DNA from: Pirellulaceae bacterium
GTDB lineage: Bacteria; Planctomycetota; Planctomycetia; Pirellulales; Pirellulaceae
Reading direction: 5' to 3'
NCBI GenBank assembly: GCA_023382975.1
Contig: JAHDXO010000065.1
Coordinates: forward strand, 1 to 55,780
Length of the DNA stretch: 55,780 bases
In this document: piece after piece, positions 24,900 through 31,606 of the stretch
Layout of the letters: every line of letters begins with the position of its first letter
How positions within the stretch are numbered: position 1 is the first letter of the stretch
The notes under the pieces: model-generated
The model's input: the letters and a program-made list of their open reading frames with translations, nothing else
Database searches by the model: none
What the model was told of the DNA's origin: nothing
Made by a program: the position numbers and the translations under genes

Positions 24900-26266
24900 G
24901 GCCGTTCCTCCCGCGCTGCGACCCGCGGGGATCCGACCGCCGGATGCGCCGCCAACCGAACGAGCGACCGATCGGCAAGCAGAGCCAGATTGGTCACCGC
25001 GACCGGTTCCCCCGGCTCCACGCCGCCCAGAATCTGACAGGCCTCGGAATTGGTGATTCCGAGCATCACGGGACGTCGATCCACGTGGCCGTCCGGCTGA
25101 TAGAGAAATACCGATGGCTGGCCGTTGTTGAACGAGACAGCGCGGCGAGGCACGATGACCGCCTCCGCCTCGCTGGCGATCTCCAACACGACGCGGGCCA
25201 AGCCACCCGCCTTCAGTCGGCCCGTGCGGTTGTCGATGCCGATGCGGGCTCGGAACGTCCGCGTCTCCGGATCGACTCGCCCGTTGATCAATTCGACACG
25301 CCCCGCCGTGGGCTCGGCATCCGCCGGCCCGTAGATCTCGGCGGGCGCATGTTCGCGGACCTGCCCCAGAAACCGCTCGGGGACGTCGATCTCGGCGAAC
25401 AGCACGCGCGGATCGACGATCTGCATGATCTCGACGCGAGGCATGGCGGTCAGCCGGTCGCCTACATCGACGTAACGGTCCGTGATCACCGCCGTGTAGG
25501 GACTGCGAATGACCGTCTTCTCCAAGTCCCGCTGGTGCTGACGGACATCGATTTCGGCACTAGCGACCTCGGCCCTGGCGATCGCCAGTTGTTCCACCGT
25601 CGGGCCTTGCGTCGCCAAATCGAGCGCGGCGCGGGCCCGCGCGAGCGCGGCGCGCGACTGCGCTTCCACCGCCTGCGCCGCGTCCAGATTCCCTTGCGAA
25701 GTCGAATTCGTCGCCATCAAGCGACGGACCCGTTCGAGTTCCACCGTGGCCAGTTCCCAATGAGCCTGGGCTTCGTCCACTTGCGCGCGGGCTTGATCGA
25801 CTTCCTCCTTGCGTTTCCAGGATTGAAGTTCCTCCAAGCGGGTTTGCGCCAGACGCAGGCGCGCTTCCGCCTGCTCCAGCGCCAATTCCGCGTCGCGCGA
25901 ATCCAGTTCGACCAGCACATCGCCCTGCTGAACCATCGAACCGATGTCCAGTCCCAAGGGCACGGACAGTCGTTGGCCATGTTCTTCCAGTTCAAAGGCA
26001 AACTGGGAATCGGGCAGGCGGCGGATGACACCGTCGACCTCGGATACAATCGTTGTCGCGCGGATCGGCAGCAGCGTCCCGACGGTCTCCAGCGTCGTGG
26101 CGATCTTGGACCGCTGGACCGGGACCGTTTCGATTTCGATCCGCTGGTCGACCAGAGGTTCCGTTGTTTCGAGCGATTCCGAGGCGGAACAACCCAACAG
26201 AACCAGACATCCCAGCGCGACCAGGCAGACGGCACACGCCGCCCATCGCTTGCCAGTTCGATTCAT
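24896..26266 (-). CDS. RND efflux periplasmic adaptor (membrane fusion lipoprotein)
   Basis: Encodes 456 residues. A lipoprotein signal ends at LLGC with C26 as the lipid anchor. It has the HlyD/AcrA layout: lipoyl-like halves, an alpha-helical hairpin with coiled coil (ARLRLAQTRLEELQSWKRKEEVDQ region), and a beta-barrel (RSPYTAVITDRYVDVGDRL). The ATG at 26266 is used because it overlaps the TetR stop codon (ATGA, 26263-26266); a longer frame would run back into the TetR gene. It links the RND permease to an outer-membrane factor. Co-transcribed between tetR and the pump. Confidence 0.93.
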   Translation of the reverse strand: MNRTGKRWAACAVCLVALGCLVLLGCSASESLETTEPLVDQRIEIETVPVQRSKIATTLETVGTLLPIRATTIVSEVDGVIRRLPDSQFAFELEEHGQRLSVPLGLDIGSMVQQGDVLVELDSRDAELALEQAEARLRLAQTRLEELQSWKRKEEVDQARAQVDEAQAHWELATVELERVRRLMATNSTSQGNLDAAQAVEAQSRAALARARAALDLATQGPTVEQLAIARAEVASAEIDVRQHQRDLEKTVIRSPYTAVITDRYVDVGDRLTAMPRVEIMQIVDPRVLFAEIDVPERFLGQVREHAPAEIYGPADAEPTAGRVELINGRVDPETRTFRARIGIDNRTGRLKAGGLARVVLEIASEAEAVIVPRRAVSFNNGQPSVFLYQPDGHVDRRPVMLGITNSEACQILGGVEPGEPVAVTNLALLADRSLVRLAAHPAVGSPRVAAREERP

Positions 26267-26859
26267 GACAAGATCCCCCGCAGAAAGATCTCCGTGGCGC
26301 ATTCCGCCAACTCGGTGATCGATTGCTGCTGTTTCGAGTAGGTCGCGAACACGACGCTGCCGTACAGCGCGCTGCCCAACGACCAGACAACCGCCCGCGG
26401 ATCGCCGCGGCGAAGTTCTCCCGAGGCCATGCCCTGCTCGACGATCTCGGCGAACTCACAAACCATCCGTTCGTGCAATTCCTGGTGGCGTTCCGGTGCT
26501 CGGCCCCGAAACTCGGCCCGGTCCAAGACAAAGATCTCCAGGTAGTCCGGATTCTCCACGAAGAACTCGGCGTACGCCCGGCACGAGGCCCGCAGTTTGG
26601 CAATCGCACCGTCCGCCGGACTCGATGCACTTGCCAGACGGCCGTGCAGTTGTTCCAGCACCCAGTAGGCGCTGGCCCAGAACAGCGTCTGCTTGTCGCC
26701 GAAGTACCGGTACACCGTCCCTTTGCCCACGCCGGCACGGTTGGCGATTTCCTGGACGTCCGTTCCGCGAAATCCTTCACGCGCGAAAACCCGCACCGAT
26801 TCGCGCAGAATCGCGTCCTCTTTGGTCACATCCGGTTTGGCGGGCGTTTGGGCCGACAT
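26263..26859 (-). CDS. TetR-family repressor of the RND operon
   Basis: Encodes 198 residues. The N-terminal helix-turn-helix has the TetR pattern (FAREGFRGTDVQEIANRAGVGKGTVYRYFGDKQTLF). The C-terminal ligand domain (FFVENPDYLEIFVLDRAEF) is close to AcrR/FadR-like TetR members. It is the first gene of the efflux operon and overlaps the adaptor by 4 bp. A 20-bp palindrome lies 25-44 bp upstream of its ATG and is the likely operator, so it probably represses itself and the pump until a substrate binds. Confidence 0.92.
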   Translation of the reverse strand: MSAQTPAKPDVTKEDAILRESVRVFAREGFRGTDVQEIANRAGVGKGTVYRYFGDKQTLFWASAYWVLEQLHGRLASASSPADGAIAKLRASCRAYAEFFVENPDYLEIFVLDRAEFRGRAPERHQELHERMVCEFAEIVEQGMASGELRRGDPRAVVWSLGSALYGSVVFATYSKQQQSITELAECATEIFLRGILS

Positions 26860-26883
26860 GCAACGTCCCTCTTTAGATCTTAT

Positions 26884-26903
26884 CGGACGGGCGCGTCCGT
26901 CCG
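26884..26903. promoter_or_regulatory. Predicted TetR operator (7-6-7 palindrome)
   Basis: CGGACGG (26884-26890), a 6-bp centre GCGCGT, and CCGTCCG (26897-26903) form a perfect inverted repeat 25-44 bp upstream of the TetR start codon. Size and position fit a TetR dimer site covering the operon promoter. The surrounding sequence is A+T-richer (TATTATGATA just beyond), as expected for a promoter. It could also be a short palindromic repeat, but no other copy was noticed. Confidence 0.7.
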
Positions 26904-26998
26904 TATTATGATAGCTCAGATTCTCGGATCTGCAAATCCGTTATTTAGCGATGGGGATACCGCTCGAACGAGCGGCCTGGATCACCCGACAGCGCTGT

Positions 26999-28033
26999 TC
27001 AGACGCCGAAGACCGTGTTGTGAGTCCGCTGGCAGAGAACGAACGTGGTGCATTTGGAAAGGTCTTTCAGACTGGCCGCGCCGACGTAGGCGCAGGCGCT
27101 GCGGATGCCGCCGGTGATCTCGCGCAGCGTTTCTCGCACCGGGCCTTTGTAATCGACGACGATCTCCTTGCCTTCGCAAGCCCGGTAGTCCCGAACGCCG
27201 CCGGCGTACTTTTCGACCGCGGTTCGGCTGGACATGCCGTAGAATCGCATGCCTGCCTGACGATTTTCGGGATCGACCCATTGCCCACCGCACTCGTCGT
27301 GCCCAGCCAGCAGCCCGCCGAGCATCACGAAGTCGGCGTTGGCGGCAAACGCTTTGACGATGTCGCCCGGCGTGCGGCACCCGCCGTCGGCACATACATG
27401 GCCCCGCAATCCGTGGGCCGCGTCGGCGCATTCGATGATGGCCGACAGTTGCGGATACCCGACGCCGGTCATGATCCGGGTGGTGCAGACGCTGCCCGGG
27501 CCGATGCCGACCTTGACGATGTCCGCCGCGCCGGAGATCAGCAACTCCTGCACCATTTCCGGAGTCGCCACGTTGCCCGCCATGATCGTGACGTCGGGAT
27601 GCGTTTCCCGCATGGCCTTGACGCGGTCGACGAAGAACTTGGTGTACCCGTTTGCCGCATCGACGCACAAGAAACTCAGTTTCGTGCGCGACGCGACCCG
27701 CCGCAGTTTTTCGAGATCCTGGTCCTTGATTCCCACGGTCAAGAACGCATGTCCCCGCGCGGTCTCGTCCGAGAAAAAGGCGATCAGATCGTCCGCCGAG
27801 TGGTACTTGTGCAAGCAGGTCATCATCTCGGGACCGAGCGACCTGGCCATCTGCATGGTTCCGATCGAATCCATGTTCGAAGCTACCAGCGGAATGCCCG
27901 CCCAAGTCTGCTCGCTGTTCAGGAAGCGATAGCGCCGATGCAGATCAACGGACGAACGCGTCGGAGCCTCCGAACGCTTGGGCCGGATCAGGACGTCGTC
28001 GAAATCAAGCTTGGGGTCGTTGTCGATGCGCAT
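26999..28033 (-). CDS. guaC: GMP reductase
   Basis: Encodes 344 residues, close to the usual 345-348. The N-terminus (MRIDNDPKLDFDDVLIRPKR) and VGIGPGSVCTTR with catalytic Cys183 match GMP reductase. KVGIGPGS, DGGC, FVMLGG and the FYGMSS flap follow in order. Residues such as HxKHY-like CLHKYH and the absence of CBS domains separate it from IMP dehydrogenase. It makes IMP from GMP with NADPH, salvaging guanine nucleotides in the cytoplasm. The frame is open further upstream, but the ATG at 28033 matches the family N-terminus. It lies 74 bp downstream of the GltD-like gene and may have its own promoter. Confidence 0.93.
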   Translation of the reverse strand: MRIDNDPKLDFDDVLIRPKRSEAPTRSSVDLHRRYRFLNSEQTWAGIPLVASNMDSIGTMQMARSLGPEMMTCLHKYHSADDLIAFFSDETARGHAFLTVGIKDQDLEKLRRVASRTKLSFLCVDAANGYTKFFVDRVKAMRETHPDVTIMAGNVATPEMVQELLISGAADIVKVGIGPGSVCTTRIMTGVGYPQLSAIIECADAAHGLRGHVCADGGCRTPGDIVKAFAANADFVMLGGLLAGHDECGGQWVDPENRQAGMRFYGMSSRTAVEKYAGGVRDYRACEGKEIVVDYKGPVRETLREITGGIRSACAYVGAASLKDLSKCTTFVLCQRTHNTVFGV

Positions 28034-28107
28034 GGCGAACACCGTTTTACAAAAAAGAGGCAGTGACAGGAGCAGGGGACGGTCCCGCTTCTTCCACGCC
28101 GGTCGCT

Positions 28108-29742
28108 TCACCCGCCGTCCGCCGCGCCGCAGGCCTGTCGGCAATGCTGTTGCTGGGCGACTTGGTGCAGGGGCGAGAAGAACAGGGCGCCCGTGGGGCA
28201 AGCGGCGACGCATTGGGCGGCAACCGAACCGAGGGCCTGCTCCATCGTCCCGTTCAGGGGGACGCCCACTCGCACGTCGAAGCCGCGCCCGACGAAGCTC
28301 AGGCCCAAAGCGTCCTCGGCCTGCGCGGCGATCTGGATGCACAGCTCACAGTTGATGCATTTGCCTGGTTCGTAAATCACCGATCCCTGTCGATTCACCT
28401 GGACGAAGGCACGGCGACCGTCTTGATAGCGCGAGGGTTCGGCGCCGTACTGGGCGGCGTAGCGCTCCAGCCGGCAGTTGCCGTGAGCAACACAACCGCA
28501 GGCCAGGCAGCGATGCGCCTGCTGCGACATGACGGGCAGCGCGAGCAGTCCGGCGGCGGATTGCGCCGCATCGAGCGGCGGGCCAGGTTCGGCCATCGCC
28601 AGGAACTCGGGCATCTCCTCGGCCGGGATCTTGCCGATCCGCGAGGAAAACGGACGAGCGACGGGAATGATCGGCTTGTTCCACACGTGCTGCGAAATAG
28701 CAGCCGCCGCTTCCTTGCCGTCGGCGACGCTGCGGACGACCATGCCCTTGCCGCGGATGGCGTTTCCGGCGGCGAACACGCCGGGCCGATCCGTTTCGAA
28801 CGTGCCCGAGTTGATCTTGATGCCGCGGGGCGTGACGCTCAGTCCCCACGCGGCGGCCTCGCCCTTGGCGTCCCCGCCCACGGCCACCAACACGGCATCG
28901 AACCGTGCCCGCAGTTCGTCCAGGGTCAGATCGGCACCCAGTCGCTTGCCGCATTCCAGATCGATGCCCATCCGCAAGATGACGCCGATTTCGCCTTCGA
29001 GCGTCGCAGGCGGCAGTTCGTCGGGAAACTCGTGGCGCAGACGTCCGCCCGGCTGCGCGGCGGCTTCGAACAACGTCACCGCGTGGCCGTCGCACCGCAG
29101 ATGAAAGGCGGCGGCCAACCCGGTCGGCCCGGCGCCGACGACGGCCACTCGCTTGCCGGACGGGGGACGGCAGGTCGGAATGTACGGATCGCCCGAGGCC
29201 AGATCGCGATCGGCCACGTAGCGTTTCAGATCGCAGACTTCGACCGGTCCGTCGGCACTGTTGCGGCGACAACCCTTCTCGCACGGCTTGGGGCACACGC
29301 GGCCCAGCACCGCAGGCAGCGCGATATCCTGTTTGATCGTGGCGATCGCGCCGCGGAGGTCCTGGTCGCCGATCTCGCGCAGCATCTGCGGGATGTCCAT
29401 GTGCGCTGGACATGCAAAGAAGCAGGGGGCGAGGCAATCGCCCACGTGATCGCTGAGCAGCAACTCGAGCGCCGTGCGCCGCAACGCGTGGACCTCCGGC
29501 GTCTCGCTCTCGATCCGCATGCCGTCGGCGGCCGGCATGCCGCACGACGGGACAAACCGGCCGCTATCGACCAACTTGACCAGGCACACCTGGCACGACG
29601 TCGACGGTCGGTAGCCTTCCAAGTAGCACAGCGTCGGCACATCGATCCCCAGCCGCCGCGCCGCATCCAGGACCGACGCCCCCGCCGGCACCTCGACGTC
29701 GCGGTTGTCGATCGTCAGTTTTAACATGGCACGCCTATTCAT
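28108..29742 (-). CDS. GltD-like FAD oxidoreductase with NuoG-type [2Fe-2S] domain; NAD(P)H domain missing
   Basis: Encodes 544 residues. Residues 7-85 are a NuoG/HoxU-like [2Fe-2S] domain (C39, C50, C53, C67). Next comes the GltD N-terminal cluster region (C103, C107, C111; C150, C154, C158) and an FAD Rossmann fold (VAVVGAGPTGLAAAF, 198-213). Residue 290 (AVLVAVGGDAKG) passes directly to the GltD C-terminal FAD segment (GIKINSGTFET; PGVFAAGNAIRG; ADGKEAA). The roughly 140-residue NAD(P)H-binding Rossmann insert seen in GltD and NfnB is absent. The C-terminus adds more cysteine clusters (CLACGC, CINCELC, CVAACP). It is likely a soluble partner of the NuoE-NuoF fusion encoded upstream. GAGGTG before the ATG at 29742 favours it over the ATG at 29727. 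Confidence 0.82.
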   Translation of the reverse strand: MNRRAMLKLTIDNRDVEVPAGASVLDAARRLGIDVPTLCYLEGYRPSTSCQVCLVKLVDSGRFVPSCGMPAADGMRIESETPEVHALRRTALELLLSDHVGDCLAPCFFACPAHMDIPQMLREIGDQDLRGAIATIKQDIALPAVLGRVCPKPCEKGCRRNSADGPVEVCDLKRYVADRDLASGDPYIPTCRPPSGKRVAVVGAGPTGLAAAFHLRCDGHAVTLFEAAAQPGGRLRHEFPDELPPATLEGEIGVILRMGIDLECGKRLGADLTLDELRARFDAVLVAVGGDAKGEAAAWGLSVTPRGIKINSGTFETDRPGVFAAGNAIRGKGMVVRSVADGKEAAAAISQHVWNKPIIPVARPFSSRIGKIPAEEMPEFLAMAEPGPPLDAAQSAAGLLALPVMSQQAHRCLACGCVAHGNCRLERYAAQYGAEPSRYQDGRRAFVQVNRQGSVIYEPGKCINCELCIQIAAQAEDALGLSFVGRGFDVRVGVPLNGTMEQALGSVAAQCVAACPTGALFFSPLHQVAQQQHCRQACGAADGG

Positions 29743-29786
29743 GAATCACCTCGACTATCGCCGTTCCTCATGGCCGAACAGCGACG

Positions 29787-30257
29787 TTAGTCCACATTCT
29801 TCAGTTCGACAAGGAATTTGTTCGACAACAGACTCCGATGCTTGACCGACCGGTAGATCATTGGTTGCTTCCGGCCCTTGGTATACCATCGCCGATCCTT
29901 GATGAACTTGTCGGCGCGTTTGTCATTCGAGCAGAAGAGCAGACAACCGGACACGTCCAGAATGGCGATCAGATGCTGGTCGTCGCAGTCGGTGCCTTCC
30001 GTTTGCGCGATCACTTCCCGCTCCCGCTGGTCGACCAAGGCTTGGCGTATTTCGCAGGCCTTTCTGGCATCCTTCAAGAGACGTACCAGACGAACGAACC
30101 GAGTCTTACTCAGTTCCCTCTTGTACTTGGCGCCTCCAAACACAAATCGCCCAGGTCCATCCAGAATCCACGTCCGCACCGGTGCGAAATCGTGATGGAG
30201 GGCATTCCGCTCATCAAAAACCGGGGCCACTGTGTTGATGTCGATCAGGATGGTCAC
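29787..30257 (-). CDS. PIN-like nuclease domain protein, partner of the ATPase
   Basis: Encodes 156 residues. D6 in the first strand (TILIDINTV), an acidic stretch D90-D93 (GTDCDDQHLIAIL) and D112 in CSNDKRADKF form a PIN-like arrangement of acidic residues with the strand-turn order of RNase-type toxins and effectors. It starts with GTG at 30257 directly after the ATPase stop codon (TAA at 30258-30260) with GGAG just upstream, so the two are translationally coupled. It lacks homology I can name to VapC by eye, and classification as PIN-like is by motif pattern. A nuclease effector controlled by the ATPase is the best reading. Confidence 0.58.
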   Translation of the reverse strand: MTILIDINTVAPVFDERNALHHDFAPVRTWILDGPGRFVFGGAKYKRELSKTRFVRLVRLLKDARKACEIRQALVDQREREVIAQTEGTDCDDQHLIAILDVSGCLLFCSNDKRADKFIKDRRWYTKGRKQPMIYRSVKHRSLLSNKFLVELKNVD

Positions 30258-31556
30258 TTACAGCTCCAGAAGACTGAGTTCCTCATCGAGGAAGAAACGC
30301 CGAAAAGATGGAGGTTGGTCGTATGGGTAACGCCCTTTCGAATCGATGTTCAAAGGAAACACGACATTTCCTTCCGCCGTCCTTTCGAAAAACAGAACCT
30401 GGCTATCGGTGGGCTTGCCCGTTTTGCTGACGCGCAAGCGAAACCGGTCGACCAAGTGATCGCTATGTGTTTCGATCAAGTAGCGGTGTCCCAAATCGGT
30501 CACCAGGAAGTGAATCAGTTCGCCGAGGGCCGCTTGGGCCCGTGGGTGAAGATGTACTTCGGGCTGCTGAATCGCGAACCAGTGCCCCTTCGGCCGCGTG
30601 AGCATTTCCACCACGACCGGCAACACTTGAGACACTCCGTATCCGACGTTGCTGATGTTCAGCGGAATCCCGGAGATTTGGACCAGAACCTCGAACGGCG
30701 CCGATGGGTCACTGCCGAACGTGTGAGCGTCAACAGTGCTGAACAGACCGCTCTCTTCCCCAAATCTCTCCAGCAACTGCACGAATCGTTTCCCCTTCTC
30801 CCTTGACCCGACTGCCTTGCGGATTACGTAAGGCGTGTGGTCGCCCTCCGGGGAGAAGCCGGTCCTGATCCCATCGTAGGTGCGGCGTGGCTTGGTTCGG
30901 ATCGGCGCTAGCCACGTGATCTCGGTCGTCGGCAGATCTGTACGAAACGCGAACTCCTTCGAACGCACCTTGGGATCGGAAAGCAGGACTGCCACGAGGT
31001 AGGGCAACGGTGGACGTCCCCCAGACTGCTCCGGGAACTTGGCGAAACCCCTCCGGTCGGAGAGGTGTTCATCGAATACGGATAGGAAATCATCATTTGC
31101 ATCCATTGCATGGTCGATCTTCGGACGCTCCTCGACGAACTTGTATTTGATTGACTCGGATGTCAACAACAGTCGGAGAATCCGTCCTTCCGAGTACTGA
31201 GTGTAGCGGTGCAGCCTAGGCGTGTTGTCTTGGCTCTTGAATGTTAGGAGCGAGAACGAGAGACGTTCGGTATGGCCGTTGTTGCTTCTGTCTGGCCGGA
31301 CAATGAACGTGCCTACCGTGAATTCGCTTCGGTCCCCACTGGCGGCAGAAACGATGTCATCGTATCCGCCCAAATTACATGACTCGCCCAACGAAAAATC
31401 CAGATTGAACCAGAATTCAGGATTGGAAAGCAGGTATACTAGCGACAGGAATGAACTCTTGCCGCTGCTGTTCTCCCCAACGAGAAAAGTCGCCGACTGG
31501 AGAGGAATTAGCGTGCGGGCGAATCCTCGAAAGTTGTCCATGAATAGGTAACGCAT
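30258..31556 (-). CDS. AAA15/DUF3696-type ATPase (ABC-like, OLD/AriA-like fold)
   Basis: Encodes 432 residues. Walker A is GENSSGKSS (27-35). The ABC-type signature is NVGYGVSQVLPVV (303-315). Walker B is QPEVHLHPRAQ (331-341), and the switch region IETHSDHLVDRFR ends with the typical His. The C-terminus (GRYPYDQPPSFRRFFLDEELSLLEL region) resembles DUF3696, the tail of AriA-type ATPases in PARIS and related systems. There is no TOPRIM domain, so it is not a complete OLD nuclease. The ATG at 31556 gives the family N-terminus; a GTG at 31610 overlapping the NuoEF stop is an alternative. It is inserted between two electron-transfer genes. Average GC looks lower than in the neighbours. Confidence 0.8.
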   Translation of the reverse strand: MRYLFMDNFRGFARTLIPLQSATFLVGENSSGKSSFLSLVYLLSNPEFWFNLDFSLGESCNLGGYDDIVSAASGDRSEFTVGTFIVRPDRSNNGHTERLSFSLLTFKSQDNTPRLHRYTQYSEGRILRLLLTSESIKYKFVEERPKIDHAMDANDDFLSVFDEHLSDRRGFAKFPEQSGGRPPLPYLVAVLLSDPKVRSKEFAFRTDLPTTEITWLAPIRTKPRRTYDGIRTGFSPEGDHTPYVIRKAVGSREKGKRFVQLLERFGEESGLFSTVDAHTFGSDPSAPFEVLVQISGIPLNISNVGYGVSQVLPVVVEMLTRPKGHWFAIQQPEVHLHPRAQAALGELIHFLVTDLGHRYLIETHSDHLVDRFRLRVSKTGKPTDSQVLFFERTAEGNVVFPLNIDSKGRYPYDQPPSFRRFFLDEELSLLEL

Positions 31557-31606
31557 CTTACTTCTCTGTTCGGCTTTGAAGGAACTCTTGTACTGCAAAA
31601 CGGAGA

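Noticed and set aside
29787..31556. Complete OLD-type nuclease or a Gabija system
   Set aside because: The ATPase has no TOPRIM domain and the partner is not a UvrD-like helicase, so neither family fits.
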